DNA of 54,557 bases from Microvirga arabica (GCF_016811235.1 NZ_JAFBID010000035.1:1-54557), one strand, 5' to 3'; positions 1-8,512 are shown, numbered from the stretch's first letter. Notes: generated by a model not told the origin, from the letters alone. Made by a program: numbers and translations.

Positions 1-296
1 AGCGTCGCCACAACTTGCGTGTCCGGGTTGAGCTTCACGCCGAAGCGGCGCTCGTAGTAGCCGGCCTGGGCGCGGCGCAGGCCGCCGATGCCCTTGGAGG
101 CCGAGTAGCGGTCGGTCCGGGGCTTGCCCACGGTCTCGACGAGCTTGTCGATGACGTGCTGCGGGGCCTGGAGGTCCGGATTGCCCATGCCGAGGTCGAT
201 AATGTCCGCCCCGTTGGCCCGGGCCGCGGCCTTGATCCGGTTGACCTGCTCGAAGACGTAAGGCGGAAGGCGCTTGATCCGGTAGAAATCAGACAT
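1..296 (-). CDS. Class I/II aminotransferase, LL-diaminopimelate/alanine aminotransferase-like (partial, 5' end)
   Basis: The gene runs off the left edge, so only about the first 98 residues are visible. The protein begins MSDFYRIKRLPPYVF, then has the stretch IIDLGMGNPDLQAP and RYSASKGIGGLRRA. These are the N-terminal landmarks of PLP-dependent fold-type I aminotransferases: the substrate-binding GxGxPD loop and the Y-S-x-xG-xxxLR helix. The family includes alanine, aspartate and LL-diaminopimelate aminotransferases. The PLP lysine lies outside the window, so substrate specificity cannot be settled here. Start chosen at the ATG at 294-296 because the family consensus begins there. It is transcribed away from the lipoprotein gene's 3' end, in the same direction, with a 43 bp gap. 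Confidence 0.8.
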   Translation of the reverse strand, partial: MSDFYRIKRLPPYVFEQVNRIKAAARANGADIIDLGMGNPDLQAPQHVIDKLVETVGKPRTDRYSASKGIGGLRRAQAGYYERRFGVKLNPDTQVVAT

Positions 297-339
297 TGGT
301 TCTCGTCCCCGAGCGGAATCACATCATTCCGTATAGGCA

Positions 340-759
340 CTAAGGCCTTCTGTTGGAATTCGCCTTCTGGCGCGTTTGCTGCGACGTGTTGGCAGTGGAG
401 TTTGCAGGCAGCCGGATGGGCTCGGGCGGCGGCGTGTTGCCCATTTCCGCGGCTGCGGCACCGGCCGCCTCGTTCCGGGACCGCAAGGCATCGAGCTCCG
501 CCTCTGCAGCCTTGATCTCCTCCGCCGAACGCGCGGGCGTCGGGCGCTCGGGAACGGGCGTGCCGATCGGCATGTAGTCGAGCGTCGCGGGCCTCGAGCG
601 TGCCACGAAATCAGGTGTCTGCGCTACTTGAGGCCCGGCTCCGAGGGATGTGGCCACGTCGCGCACGGGATTGCTGTTGCAGCCGGCCAAGCTGGCAGCC
701 GTGCACAAGGTTAGTGCAAAGGCCGCAGCGCGAGGGATCGAAAGGAGGTTCATACGCAT
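340..759 (-). CDS. Hypothetical lipoprotein
   Basis: A 139-residue protein with a type II signal peptide: basic start MRMNLLSIPR, hydrophobic stretch and the lipobox L-A-G-C with the lipidated Cys at residue 27. The mature part is rich in Ala, Pro, Glu and Asn, with a predicted helical stretch around residues 75-105 (SAEEIKAAEAELDALRSR) and a low-complexity Ser/Thr/Gln tail. I recognise no enzymatic domain. It probably sits in the inner leaflet of the outer membrane. An alternative start two codons downstream (MNLLS) is possible. It lies upstream of the aminotransferase gene in the same direction and is divergent from phaC. Confidence 0.7.
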   Translation of the reverse strand: MRMNLLSIPRAAAFALTLCTAASLAGCNSNPVRDVATSLGAGPQVAQTPDFVARSRPATLDYMPIGTPVPERPTPARSAEEIKAAEAELDALRSRNEAAGAAAAEMGNTPPPEPIRLPANSTANTSQQTRQKANSNRRP

Positions 760-871
760 TTCTGATACCTAAGGATGGCAACAAGACTCTGGCAAACACA
801 GCGTTCTGAACGCTAGGATGTCGGAAGTGCAGCCTGAGGGCAATGTTGCTGCGATAGAGGGAGATCGCCTT

Positions 872-2677
872 ATGGACAAGCCATATGGTGAAGAGAAGAC
901 CCAAGGCCCCACCCCGGACTTCGAGGCGCTCTCCCATAATGTAGCTAAGTTCATCGAGGGCGCCGGCAAGGCGGCCGCCGCCTACCTTAAGCCTGTCCAG
1001 GAAGGCAAAACCCTGTCGGAGCCTCCGGGCGACACGTCGGAGGCAATCAAGTCCCTGACCCGGGTGGCCGAAGCCTGGATGACCGATCCGCAGAGGACCC
1101 TGGAGGCCCAGACCCGCCTCGGCACGCAGTTCATGAGCCTGTGGGCCTCGACCCTGAAGCGTGCCCAGGGCGAGCCCGCGGAACCGGTCGCCGAGCCCGA
1201 GCCCAAGGACAACCGCTTCAAGGATCCCGAATGGTCCGAGAACCCGGTCTTTGATTTCCTGAAGCAGGCCTATCTGATCTCCTCCCGCTGGGCGGAGGAT
1301 CTGGTGGAGGATGCGGAGGGGCTGGACGAGCGCACGCGCCACAAGGCGCAGTTCTACCTCAAGCAGCTCTCCAGCGCGCTCTCCCCCTCCAATTTTCTTC
1401 TGACGAATCCCGAGCTCATCCGAGAGACCCTGCGCGAGAACGGAGCCAATCTGGTGCGTGGCATCAGCATGCTGGCCGAGGACATAGAAGCCGGCGGTGG
1501 CGAGCTGAAGATCCGCCAGTCCGATCCGAGCAATTTCAGGATCGGGGCCAACATCGCCAACACCCCTGGCAAGGTGGTCTTCCGCAACGATCTCATGGAG
1601 CTGATCCAGTACGCACCCACCACCGAGAAGGTGCTTAAGCGGCCGCTGCTGATCGTGCCGCCCTGGATCAACAAGTACTACATCCTCGATCTCAACCCTG
1701 AGAAGAGCTTCATCCGCTGGACGGTCGCGCAGGGCCTGACCGTCTTCTGCATCTCATGGGTCAATCCGGCCGAGCAGCATGCGGAAAAAGGCTTCGAGCA
1801 TTACATGCGCGACGGCATCTTCGCGGCGCTTGACGCGATTGAGCAGGCCACGGGCGAGAAGAAGGTGACGGCGATCGGCTATTGCGTCGGCGGCACGCTG
1901 CTCGCCACGACGCTGGCCTACATGGCCGCCAAGCGGGACAAGCGCATCGACAGCGCGACGCTCTTTACCGCGCAGGTGGACTTCACCCATGCGGGCGACC
2001 TGAAGGTGTTCGCAGGTGAACAGGAGGTCCAGAGCCTGGAGGCCTCCATGAAGAAGCGCGGATACCTCGAAGGCTCGCGCATGGCCAATGCCTTCAACAT
2101 GCTGCGGCCCACGGACCTGATCTGGCCCTACGTGGTTAATGTCTACATGAAGGGAAAGGCGCCGCTTCCCTTCGACTTGCTCTACTGGAACGCCGACTCG
2201 ACCCGTATGCCGGCGGCCAATCACGCCTTCTATCTGCGCAACTGCTACCTGGAGAACAAGCTCGCCCAGGGCGAGATGGAGCTGGCGGGCGTGAAACTCG
2301 ACCTGAAGAAGGTGAAGGTGCCGATCTTCAATCTCGCCACCAAGGAAGACCACATCGCCCCTGCCCGCTCGGTCTTCGTCGGCTCGAAGGCTTTTGGAGG
2401 GCCTGTCCACTATGTGCTTGCCGGATCGGGGCACATTGCCGGCGTGGTCAATCCGCCCGGCAAGCCGAAGTACCAGTTCTGGACCGGCGGTCCGGTTGAG
2501 GGCGAGCTGGAGGACTGGGTGAAGCAGGCGAACGAGACACCCGGCTCCTGGTGGCCCTACTGGTTCGAATGGATCAAGGCTCAAGCACCCAAAACGGTGC
2601 TAGCGCGGGAGCCTGGAGGCGGCAAGCTGGAGCCTCTCTGCGATGCTCCGGGAACCTACGTTCTCGCAAAATCCTGA
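872..2677 (+). CDS. phaC: Class I poly(3-hydroxyalkanoate) synthase PhaC
   Basis: Polymerises (R)-3-hydroxyacyl-CoA, mainly 3-hydroxybutyryl-CoA, into storage polyester on the granule surface. The protein has 601 residues, the usual class I length. The N-terminal PhaC_N region is followed by an alpha/beta-hydrolase fold. The lipase-like box GYCVGG gives the nucleophile Cys338. Asp493 (in KEDHIAP) and His521 (in GSGHIAG) complete the triad. The start was placed at 872 because GAGGGAG lies at good spacing before it. An in-frame ATG at 818 would add 18 residues but has a weak ribosome site. No phaA, phaB, phaR or phasin gene is adjacent, so it stands alone. A hairpin follows its stop. Confidence 0.95.
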   Translation: MDKPYGEEKTQGPTPDFEALSHNVAKFIEGAGKAAAAYLKPVQEGKTLSEPPGDTSEAIKSLTRVAEAWMTDPQRTLEAQTRLGTQFMSLWASTLKRAQGEPAEPVAEPEPKDNRFKDPEWSENPVFDFLKQAYLISSRWAEDLVEDAEGLDERTRHKAQFYLKQLSSALSPSNFLLTNPELIRETLRENGANLVRGISMLAEDIEAGGGELKIRQSDPSNFRIGANIANTPGKVVFRNDLMELIQYAPTTEKVLKRPLLIVPPWINKYYILDLNPEKSFIRWTVAQGLTVFCISWVNPAEQHAEKGFEHYMRDGIFAALDAIEQATGEKKVTAIGYCVGGTLLATTLAYMAAKRDKRIDSATLFTAQVDFTHAGDLKVFAGEQEVQSLEASMKKRGYLEGSRMANAFNMLRPTDLIWPYVVNVYMKGKAPLPFDLLYWNADSTRMPAANHAFYLRNCYLENKLAQGEMELAGVKLDLKKVKVPIFNLATKEDHIAPARSVFVGSKAFGGPVHYVLAGSGHIAGVVNPPGKPKYQFWTGGPVEGELEDWVKQANETPGSWWPYWFEWIKAQAPKTVLAREPGGGKLEPLCDAPGTYVLAKS

Positions 2678-2710
2678 AGCGTCGTACTTTTCCTCTATCC
2701 GCCCAAAAGG

Positions 2711-2734
2711 AAAGGCCGGCTTTCGCCGGCCTTT
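2711..2734. terminator. Bidirectional hairpin terminator between phaC and the FadL-like gene
   Basis: A perfect 10-bp stem AAAGGCCGGC / GCCGGCCTTT with a TTTC loop lies between the two convergent genes. On the minus strand it is followed by TTCCTTTTGGG, a partial U tract; on the plus strand the tract is poorer. Confidence 0.7.
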
Positions 2735-2758
2735 CGATTCGATCTGCTGCCGAGGAGA

Positions 2759-4045
2759 TCAGTACTTGCGGACGATCGGAGCAGCCGGGATGGCAACAGC
2801 CGGGTCATCCCAGCGGTAGCGCAGGCCCACCGACACGATGTCGACGCTCGCGTCCACATCGGCCACGAAGGGCAGGCCTTCGAAATCCTGCTGGCCCGGA
2901 AGGATGCGGATGTCCGTCTCCTTCGTGAAGATGTGGGTGTAAGCGACGTCGAACGACAGCTTGTTGTTCCACTGGTAGCTGGCGCCGACCGATGCCCAAA
3001 TGCGATCGTTGTCAGGCAGACGGGTGGAGCGGACTTCCGTATCAATCGGCGACTCCTCGTAGGCCAGACCGGCGCGCAGGGTCAGCTGATTGGTCAGCTT
3101 GTAGTCGAAGCCGAGAGAGTAGAAGTAGCCGTCGTCGTAGTTGAGCGGAAGATCGGTCACGACCACGCCACCCGGACCGGTGACGAGAGGCGTCTCGAGC
3201 ACGCTCCAGTTCGTCCACTCGAAGCCGGCATGCACGGTGAGAGCCGGCGTAATGGCCTGCGAGATGCCGATGGTGAGCTGGTCCGGTGTCGTCAGATCGG
3301 AGGTGATCGGAATGCGGCCTGCGGGAGACGTGACCGTTCCCTCAAGCTCGTGATCGATCCGCGAGCGATAGCCGATGCCGATCGAGGTACCGGCGAACGG
3401 CGTGAGGGTCACACCGGCCGTGAAGCCGAAGCCGATATCGTCACCGTCGAGAATGACGCTGGGAGCGCCCGGCGTGACGGCAGCCGCCCGCTTGAGGCGG
3501 ATGTCGAAATACTGGAGAGACGGACCGGCTGCAACGGACAGCCAGTTGTTCACCTTGATGCCGAGAACAGGATTGGCGTTCAGGGAGAAAACCTTGGACG
3601 AGCGCGAATAGACCTGGCCGGCCCAGTTGTCCCGCGGATCGGTGACAAGGCCATAGGGAGAGGTCGTGGACAGGCCGACCCAGAGCATGTCGTTGATCTG
3701 GTAGGAGTTGTAGCTGGCCGGAACGATGGCATCCTGACCGATGTCGCCGGAGCCGCCCAGCGCGAAGGTGGGCACGGACGGAAGCGGGTTGATGTCCACG
3801 CGCGGAACGATGAGCGAGAGGCTCGCCTCGGTGTTCCAGCCCGGCATCATCGTGATCACGGCCGGGTTCCAGAACATGGATGACAGGTAGCCCGAGCCGG
3901 ACGCTGCGCCGGCGAAGGAAAGGCCCTGAGCCGAAGCGCTCTGCTCGCGGATGCCGAAGGCACCGGCATGAGCGCCACCCTGAGCGGCGACGAGAGCTGC
4001 AAGAGAGACTGCAGTCAGGGTCAAAGAACGAGAGAGACGACTCAT
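2759..4045 (-). CDS. FadL/OmpP1/TodX-family outer-membrane hydrophobic-compound channel
   Basis: A 428-residue outer-membrane beta-barrel of the long-chain fatty acid transport family. It has a signal peptide (MSRLSRSLTLTAVSLAALVAAQGG...HA) and then the family's mature start GAFGIREQSASAQG, which in FadL forms the plugging N-terminal hatch. NPAVITMMPG and the many alternating beta strands fit the family. The last residue is Tyr, the aromatic end recognised by the Bam complex. FadL proteins let fatty acids or aromatic hydrocarbons cross the outer membrane by lateral diffusion; the substrate here is unknown. The start at 4045 was chosen for the signal peptide; the frame stays open 47 codons further upstream. 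Proximity to the PHA synthase fits fatty-acid-linked carbon storage, but that is inference. Confidence 0.9.
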   Translation of the reverse strand: MSRLSRSLTLTAVSLAALVAAQGGAHAGAFGIREQSASAQGLSFAGAASGSGYLSSMFWNPAVITMMPGWNTEASLSLIVPRVDINPLPSVPTFALGGSGDIGQDAIVPASYNSYQINDMLWVGLSTTSPYGLVTDPRDNWAGQVYSRSSKVFSLNANPVLGIKVNNWLSVAAGPSLQYFDIRLKRAAAVTPGAPSVILDGDDIGFGFTAGVTLTPFAGTSIGIGYRSRIDHELEGTVTSPAGRIPITSDLTTPDQLTIGISQAITPALTVHAGFEWTNWSVLETPLVTGPGGVVVTDLPLNYDDGYFYSLGFDYKLTNQLTLRAGLAYEESPIDTEVRSTRLPDNDRIWASVGASYQWNNKLSFDVAYTHIFTKETDIRILPGQQDFEGLPFVADVDASVDIVSVGLRYRWDDPAVAIPAAPIVRKY

Positions 4046-4427
4046 GGAGTTTTCCTGCCCATTTGTTTCTTGCGCGGGCGAATCCCGCCTTGAGCCCAAT
4101 CTGCCAACGCTCAAATTTCGCCGCAATCTGATTATGTGGTTGAGGCAGGCGGTTAAGAATTCATAAACCGCACGTATCCACTTCAATCAATACTTAGCTT
4201 TACTTCAAAAGGGCCATAGAAAGCACAAGCATGGAACAATGGTTCACATCTAAACAAATGTATTGGCGGCTAAATGCAGGCAGCCGTCTAACACCATCGG
4301 GACAAGGGAATTCTCGCACTTTGTAGGCGCTCGTGGCAAAAGAGCAACATATTTGCGTCCGAAAAATGCATTGTAGCGGAGCGCGTTCGCGCCAATTATG
4401 CACATGCCGCAACGACAGGAGCGTTTG
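4046..4427. other. Intergenic region between divergent genes
   Basis: About 380 bases, clearly more AT-rich than the flanks, separate the FadL-like gene (minus) from the FAH-family gene (plus). It must hold both promoters. I see no convincing -35/-10 pair, RNA gene or reading frame with a ribosome site. Confidence 0.5.
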
Positions 4428-5312
4428 ATGAAGCTGGTGAGATTTGGGGAAGCGGGACGGGAGAAGCCCGGGTTGATCGATGCCCAGGGACAGATTCGTG
4501 ACCTCTCGGGTATCGTTGACGACATCACCGGAGCGACGTTGTCCTCAGATACCTTGAACCGTATCCGTCAAACTGACCCCTCCACCCTCCCGGCAGCGCC
4601 CTCTGGCCAGCGTCTGGGCGCCTGCGTGGGTCAGGTGCGCAATTTCATCGCCATCGGGCTGAACTACGCCGACCATGCGGCCGAGACCGGCGCTGCGATT
4701 CCGGCGGAGCCCATCGTGTTCAACAAGGCACCCTCCTGCATTGTGGGACCCAACGACGATGTGATCATCCCCCGAGGGTCGCAGAAGACCGATTGGGAGG
4801 TGGAACTGGCTATCGTGATCGGCGAGCGGGCGTCCTATGTCGGCGCCAACGAGGCGCTGGAATACGTCGCCGGCTATTGCGTCTGTAACGACGTCTCCGA
4901 GCGCGAGTTTCAGATCGAACGCGGCGGCACCTGGACCAAGGGCAAGGGTTGCCCCACCTTCGGCCCTCTCGGCCCCTGGCTGGTGACCAAGGACGAGATC
5001 CCGGACCCGCAGAACCTCTCCATGTGGCTCGACGTGAACGGCGAGCGCATGCAGAACGGCTCGACCAAGACCATGATCTTCAACGTCGCGCAGATCGTGT
5101 CTTACGTCTCGCACTTCATGATCCTGGAGCCCGGCGACGTGATCACCACCGGCACCCCGCCCGGTGTCGGCATGGGGATGAAGCCGCAGCGCTTCTTGAA
5201 GGCCGGCGACGAGGTCTCGCTTGGAATCGAGGGGCTCGGCGAGCAGCGCCAGCGCGTCGTCGCGTTTGAAGGCAATGCCCTGGATACCAGCAAGAGCTGG
5301 AAGGGGCATTAG
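4428..5312 (+). CDS. Fumarylacetoacetate hydrolase (FAH) family protein
   Basis: A 294-residue protein with an N-terminal FAH_N-like domain (about 1-65) and the FAH catalytic domain. Family landmarks are the stretch GLNYADHAAE, the FNK-PSCIVGPND motif, the acidic metal-binding segment DWEVELAIVIG, the YVAGYCVCNDVSEREFQ block and the C-terminal TGTPPGVG loop. Members cleave or isomerise beta-diketo or 2-keto acids in the cytosol using Mg or Mn; close relatives are annotated as ureidoglycolate lyase or 2-hydroxyhepta-2,4-diene-1,7-dioate isomerase. The reaction cannot be decided from sequence. The start at 4428 has AGGAG five bases upstream; an ATG at 4398 has none. It stands alone. Confidence 0.88.
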   Translation: MKLVRFGEAGREKPGLIDAQGQIRDLSGIVDDITGATLSSDTLNRIRQTDPSTLPAAPSGQRLGACVGQVRNFIAIGLNYADHAAETGAAIPAEPIVFNKAPSCIVGPNDDVIIPRGSQKTDWEVELAIVIGERASYVGANEALEYVAGYCVCNDVSEREFQIERGGTWTKGKGCPTFGPLGPWLVTKDEIPDPQNLSMWLDVNGERMQNGSTKTMIFNVAQIVSYVSHFMILEPGDVITTGTPPGVGMGMKPQRFLKAGDEVSLGIEGLGEQRQRVVAFEGNALDTSKSWKGH

Positions 5313-5335
5313 CTCCAGCAGGAAAAGCGCTTCTT

Positions 5336-5428
5336 CACGTCATGGCCGGGCTTGTCCCGGCCATCTCTGTTTGAAAGGCGCCGCGCCTCCACCGAACGAG
5401 ATCACCGGCACAAGGCCGGTGATGCCAA
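5336..5428. repeat. Composite palindromic intergenic repeat (RPE-like)
   Basis: Two hairpins lie between convergent genes. The first has stem ATGGCCGGG/CCCGGCCAT at 5342-5364 and loop CTTGT. The second has stem ATCACCGGC/GCCGGTGAT at 5401-5423 and loop ACAAG. Sequences of this form recur between genes in many Hyphomicrobiales genomes. It may also stop transcription from both sides. A related single palindrome is at 11573-11603. Confidence 0.65.
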
Positions 5429-5446
5429 TCAGAGCGACACTGCTCT

Positions 5447-6415
5447 TCAAATCAACCCGAGCATGAGCTGGATATTCTGCACCGCAGCACCCGAGGCGCC
5501 CTTGCCGAGATTGTCGAGGCGGGCGACCACGAGCGCGTGGTTGTAGCTGTCGTGTTGGAAGACGAAGAGCTCCAGCCGGTCGGTATCGTTCAGCGCCTCG
5601 GGCTCGAGCCGCTCGATCTTCTTGCCGTCCCGGATGGTCGACACCACGCTCACTAGCCCGCCGCCCTGGTAGTGGGCTATCAGTGCCGCTTCGAGATCGC
5701 CTGCCTTCGGCTTGCCCGGCAGCATATCGAGGTGAAGCGGCACGCTCACCAGCATGCCCTGCCGGAAATTGCCCACTGAGGGGATGAAGATGGGCCGCCG
5801 GGTCAGGCCGGTGTATTTCTGCAGCTCGGGCACATGCTTGTGCTCGAAGCCGAGGCCATAGAGCTCGAAGGAAGGCGCCGTGCCGGCCTCGTAGGATTCG
5901 ATCATGGAGCGCCCGCCCCCGCTGTAGCCGCTCACCGCATTCACGCTGATCGGGTAATCGGCCGGAACGAGGCCCGCATCCACGAGGGGCCGGATGAGCG
6001 CGATGGCGCCTGTGGGATAGCAGCCGGGATTGGCCACACGGTCGGCGTTGGCGACCGCCTCCCGCTGCGCGGAATCGAGTTCGGCGAAGCCATAGGCCCA
6101 GCCTGGGCTCACCCGATGCGCCGTGCTGGCGTCGAGGATTCTGGGCTTATGCCCGCTCAGGCCGTCCACGAGGCTCACGGTCTCGCGCGCCGCGTCGTCA
6201 TGCAGGCACAGCACCACGAGATCGACCTCGGCCAGGATCTCACGCTTGGCGGCCGGGTCCTTGCGCCGCTCAGGATCGATGCTGCGGATAGCGACGCCGG
6301 ACACGTCCTTCAGGCGCTCGCGAATGCCGAGGCCGGTGGTGCCCGCCTCCCCGTCGATAAAGACGGTCTTCGTCTGCTGGCTAAGGCCGGAGGATCTGTC
6401 GAGGGTCGAGGTCAT
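5447..6415 (-). CDS. argC: N-acetyl-gamma-glutamyl-phosphate reductase, type 2
   Basis: Catalyses the NADPH-dependent reduction of N-acetylglutamyl phosphate to the semialdehyde in arginine synthesis. The 322-residue length and sequence belong to the short type 2 group. Features are the nucleotide-binding start [38 protein letters not shown], the catalytic Cys in [16 protein letters not shown], and the [15 protein letters not shown] segment with the conserved glycines. The C-terminal [10 protein letters not shown] holds the conserved His. In many rhizobia argC lies just downstream of rplM-rpsI; here the order is kept but a gene on the opposite strand lies between. The 5' region carries a short Arg-containing ORF and a terminator, described separately. 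Confidence 0.94.
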   Translation of the reverse strand: MTSTLDRSSGLSQQTKTVFIDGEAGTTGLGIRERLKDVSGVAIRSIDPERRKDPAAKREILAEVDLVVLCLHDDAARETVSLVDGLSGHKPRILDASTAHRVSPGWAYGFAELDSAQREAVANADRVANPGCYPTGAIALIRPLVDAGLVPADYPISVNAVSGYSGGGRSMIESYEAGTAPSFELYGLGFEHKHVPELQKYTGLTRRPIFIPSVGNFRQGMLVSVPLHLDMLPGKPKAGDLEAALIAHYQGGGLVSVVSTIRDGKKIERLEPEALNDTDRLELFVFQHDSYNHALVVARLDNLGKGASGAAVQNIQLMLGLI

Positions 6416-6480
6416 GATCGATCCAATCTATCGTCGAGGCTGAGATAGGGCCAAGCGCACAGGGCCCACAAGGTTTCAGG

Positions 6481-6510
6481 AAAAAGAAAAGCCGCGCAGA
6501 GGGCGCGGCT
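6481..6510 (-). terminator. Intrinsic terminator in the argC leader
   Basis: Read on the minus strand, a stem of 8 bp (AGCCGCGC/GCGCGGCT, loop of 5) is followed directly by TTTTCTTTTT. It lies about 65 bases upstream of the argC start and points towards argC. No annotated minus-strand gene precedes it within 760 bases, apart from the candidate leader ORF. It is therefore either an attenuator for argC or the end of a small RNA. Confidence 0.6.
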
Positions 6511-6534
6511 GGCAGACGAACGGACGAGCAGCCG

Positions 6535-6594
6535 TCATCGCAGGCGCGCGGGCGCGGCGGACAGGCTACGTCGGATGTCTGAAACGATGATCAT
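6535..6594 (-). CDS. Possible 19-residue leader peptide upstream of argC
   Basis: A short frame starts at ATG 6594 and stops at TGA 6535, about 24 bases before the terminator hairpin. It encodes 19 residues, four of them Arg (residues 8, 9, 17 and 19), including a tandem Arg pair. That layout (leader peptide with codons of the end-product amino acid, then a terminator, then the biosynthetic gene) resembles ribosome-mediated attenuation. No good Shine-Dalgarno sequence precedes the ATG, and high-GC DNA yields Arg codons by chance. This is a hypothesis only. Confidence 0.25.
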   Translation of the reverse strand: MIIVSDIRRSLSAAPARLR

Positions 6595-6703
6595 GAGACG
6601 ATCTATGAAGCCATGAAGCCTAGCTTGTCAAGGAATGCAGCTCGGAACCCTTCATGTTCTGTGCGGTTGCTTCCGCGATCTTGAACGCGAGAAGGCGGCT
6701 CCG

Positions 6704-7219
6704 ATGGCTGGTACGGCGAAGAAGACGAATCCCAAGCTTTGGGAGACGGTGAAGGCAGAAGTGACGAAGAGCGCGAAAGGCGGCAAGCCCGGCCAATGGT
6801 CGGCGCGCAAGGCCCAGGTGGCCGTGGCCGAGTACAAGAAGGAAGGCGGCGGCTACGAGGGCAAGAAGACCTCGGACAACCATCTCCAGCAGTGGCAGGA
6901 TGAGGATTGGGGCACGAAATCCGGCAAGAAGAGCGGCGACACCGGCGAGCGCTACCTGCCGGCCAAAAGCCGGAAGGCGCTGACCGACAGCGAGTACAAG
7001 CGATCGTCGGACAAGAAGAGAGCCGACACCCGCAAGGGCAAGCAGTTTTCGAAACAGCCGCGCGACGTTGCCAAGAAGGCTGCCGCCGCACGCAAAAGCG
7101 CCACACGGAGCGGCGCATCATCCACCACAAAGGCCCAACTCATGGAGCGCGCCCGCAAGCGCGATATTCCGGGCCGTTCGCGGATGAACAAAGCGGAACT
7201 TGAACGCGCCTTGGCGTAG
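6704..7219 (+). CDS. DUF5872-domain basic protein with C-terminal SAP/Rho-N-like motif
   Basis: A 172-residue, strongly basic protein. Residues about 1-75 match what I know of DUF5872: a W-x-x-x-K-x-E-x-xK start, then GQWSARKAQVAVAEYKKEGGGY, a KTSDNHLQQW segment and a W near EDWGTK. The middle is Lys/Arg-rich and low in complexity. The end (TTKAQLMERARKRDIPGRSRMNKAELERAL) looks like a SAP or Rho N-terminal-type helix-extended loop, often nucleic-acid binding. Such proteins are sometimes called plasmid stabilisation proteins, without proof. The start at 6704 was chosen because the domain begins there, with GAAGG upstream. It lies on the opposite strand between rpsI and argC, and a hairpin terminator follows. 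Confidence 0.75.
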   Translation: MAGTAKKTNPKLWETVKAEVTKSAKGGKPGQWSARKAQVAVAEYKKEGGGYEGKKTSDNHLQQWQDEDWGTKSGKKSGDTGERYLPAKSRKALTDSEYKRSSDKKRADTRKGKQFSKQPRDVAKKAAAARKSATRSGASSTTKAQLMERARKRDIPGRSRMNKAELERALA

Positions 7220-7228
7220 ATGCAAAAT

Positions 7229-7252
7229 GGGCGGCCCGAGGACCGCCCTTTT
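7229..7252. terminator. Hairpin terminator between the DUF5872 gene and rpsI
   Basis: The stem GGGCGG/CCGCCC with an 8-base spacer is followed by TTTT on the plus strand. On the minus strand it is followed by ATTTT. It can serve both convergent genes. Confidence 0.7.
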
Positions 7253-7273
7253 CGAGAATCTGGCTGAGGAGCC

Positions 7274-7750
7274 TTAGCGCTTCGAGAACTGGAAGCTGCG
7301 GCGGGCCTTCTTCTTGCCGTACTTCTTACGCTCGACGACGCGCGGATCGCGGGTCAGGAAGCCTTCCTTCTTGAGCGGGCCGCGAAGCTCCGGCTCATAG
7401 TAGGTCAGCGCCTTGGCGAGGCCGTGACGGACCGCACCGGCCTGGCCGGAGAGACCGCCGCCGTTGACGTTCACGACGATGTCGTACTGGCCTTCGCGCT
7501 GGGCGATCTGGAGCGGCTGCGCCAGGATCATGCGGAGCACGGGACGGGCGAAGTACACCTCGACGGCGCGGTCGTTGATGAGGATCTTGCCGGAGCCCGG
7601 CTTGATCCACACGCGGGCAACCGCGTCCTTGCGCTTGCCAGTGGCATAGGCGCGGCCGAGCGAGTCGAGCTTCTGGACGTGCTTCGGAGCTTCCGGAGCG
7701 GCCGTCTGGGGATTCTGGCCCAGGTCGGCGAGAGACTGAAGGGTCGCCAT
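7274..7750 (-). CDS. rpsI: 30S ribosomal protein S9
   Basis: A component of the small ribosomal subunit head, whose C-terminal tail reaches the P-site tRNA. The protein has 158 residues. After a family-typical alphaproteobacterial N-terminal extension come [51 protein letters not shown], and the basic tail ending in FSKR. The [24 protein letters not shown] end is the diagnostic S9 tail. It lies 3 bases downstream of rplM in one operon and shares that gene's leader and promoter. Confidence 0.98.
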   Translation of the reverse strand: MATLQSLADLGQNPQTAAPEAPKHVQKLDSLGRAYATGKRKDAVARVWIKPGSGKILINDRAVEVYFARPVLRMILAQPLQIAQREGQYDIVVNVNGGGLSGQAGAVRHGLAKALTYYEPELRGPLKKEGFLTRDPRVVERKKYGKKKARRSFQFSKR

Positions 7751-7753
7751 GGA

Positions 7754-8218
7754 TTAGGCCCTCACGTTCTTGCTGTTGAGGGCCGCGACGTCCAGGACTT
7801 CAGGCTGCTGAGCGGTATGAGGATGCTCAGCGCCGCCATAGACGCGCAGGTTGCCCATGATCTGACGGAAAAGCGGGCCGCGGGGGAGCATGCGCTCCAC
7901 AGCCTTCTCGACCACGCGCTCCGGGAAGCGGCCTTCGAGAAGGAAACGCGCGGTGCGCTCCTTGATGCCGCCCGGATAACCGGTGTGATGGTAGTACACC
8001 TTCTGCTCGCGCTTGCGGCCGGTGAACACCACCTTGTCGGCGTTGATGACGATGACGTTGTCGCCGCAGTCGACGTGGGGCGTGTAGTTCGCCTTGTGCT
8101 TGCCACGCAGGCGCATGGCAACCACCGACGCAAGACGGCCCACAACCAGGCCCTTCGCGTCGATCACAACCCACTTCTTCTCGACCTCGGCGGGCTTCAG
8201 CGAAGTCGTAGTCTTCAT
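7754..8218 (-). CDS. rplM: 50S ribosomal protein L13
   Basis: An early-assembling protein of the large subunit. The protein has 154 residues. Landmarks are [66 protein letters not shown], and the segment [20 protein letters not shown], all classic for L13. It is the first gene of the rplM-rpsI operon. The ATG is preceded by ACGGGA. About 75 bases of leader lie between the predicted transcription start and the ATG, containing two inverted repeats, so autoregulation at the mRNA level is possible. Confidence 0.98.
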   Translation of the reverse strand: MKTTTSLKPAEVEKKWVVIDAKGLVVGRLASVVAMRLRGKHKANYTPHVDCGDNVIVINADKVVFTGRKREQKVYYHHTGYPGGIKERTARFLLEGRFPERVVEKAVERMLPRGPLFRQIMGNLRVYGGAEHPHTAQQPEVLDVAALNSKNVRA

Positions 8219-8235
8219 AGCGCTGTATCCCGTTG

Positions 8236-8287
8236 GAGCCCTAGGGCTCAGGTTCTGAAAATGACAAACCGCCGCGAGGTGCGGCGG
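8236..8287 (-). promoter_or_regulatory. Structured 5' leader of rplM-rpsI (two inverted repeats)
   Basis: On the minus strand, near the presumed mRNA 5' end, there is a perfect hairpin CCGCCGC/GCGGCGG with a 5-base loop (8269-8287). It is followed by TTTGTCATTTT. A 14-bp perfect palindrome GAGCCCTAGGGCTC (8236-8249) then lies just before the ribosome site. Ribosomal protein operons are often controlled by binding of one product to such leaders. No described L13 leader class is recognised here, so its role is inferred. Confidence 0.4.
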
Positions 8288-8298
8288 CGAGTGAGGGC

Positions 8299-8327
8299 TG
8301 TTTAGTGTTTTCAGATAGTGAAGTCAA
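8299..8327 (-). promoter_or_regulatory. Predicted sigma70-type promoter for rplM-rpsI
   Basis: Minus strand: -35 TTGACT (8327-8322), 17-base spacer, -10 TAAACA (8304-8299). A second pair lies further upstream in the AT-rich segment (TTGATC, 16 bases, TATATT). The first fits a transcription start about 75 bases before the rplM ATG. Confidence 0.45.
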
Positions 8328-8512
8328 CTGGAAACAAACAGGGCAAAGCCATAGGAAAAGCAATATAAAACAACATCTTACCTGATCAAGGTATTTAGAC
8401 ACCGCATATGTGGTCTCTCCATACCACATGGTCTCCGCCCTGGTTCAGCACAGGCTATGCTTAGCGGTAACTCTGAGGCACAATCGGCTTCAATCTACAA
8501 CAAGGGGCCCGC

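Noticed and set aside
4200..4412. Short minus-strand frames in the gap before the FAH-family gene
   Set aside because: They overlap each other in an AT-rich stretch, lack ribosome sites and give no recognisable protein.
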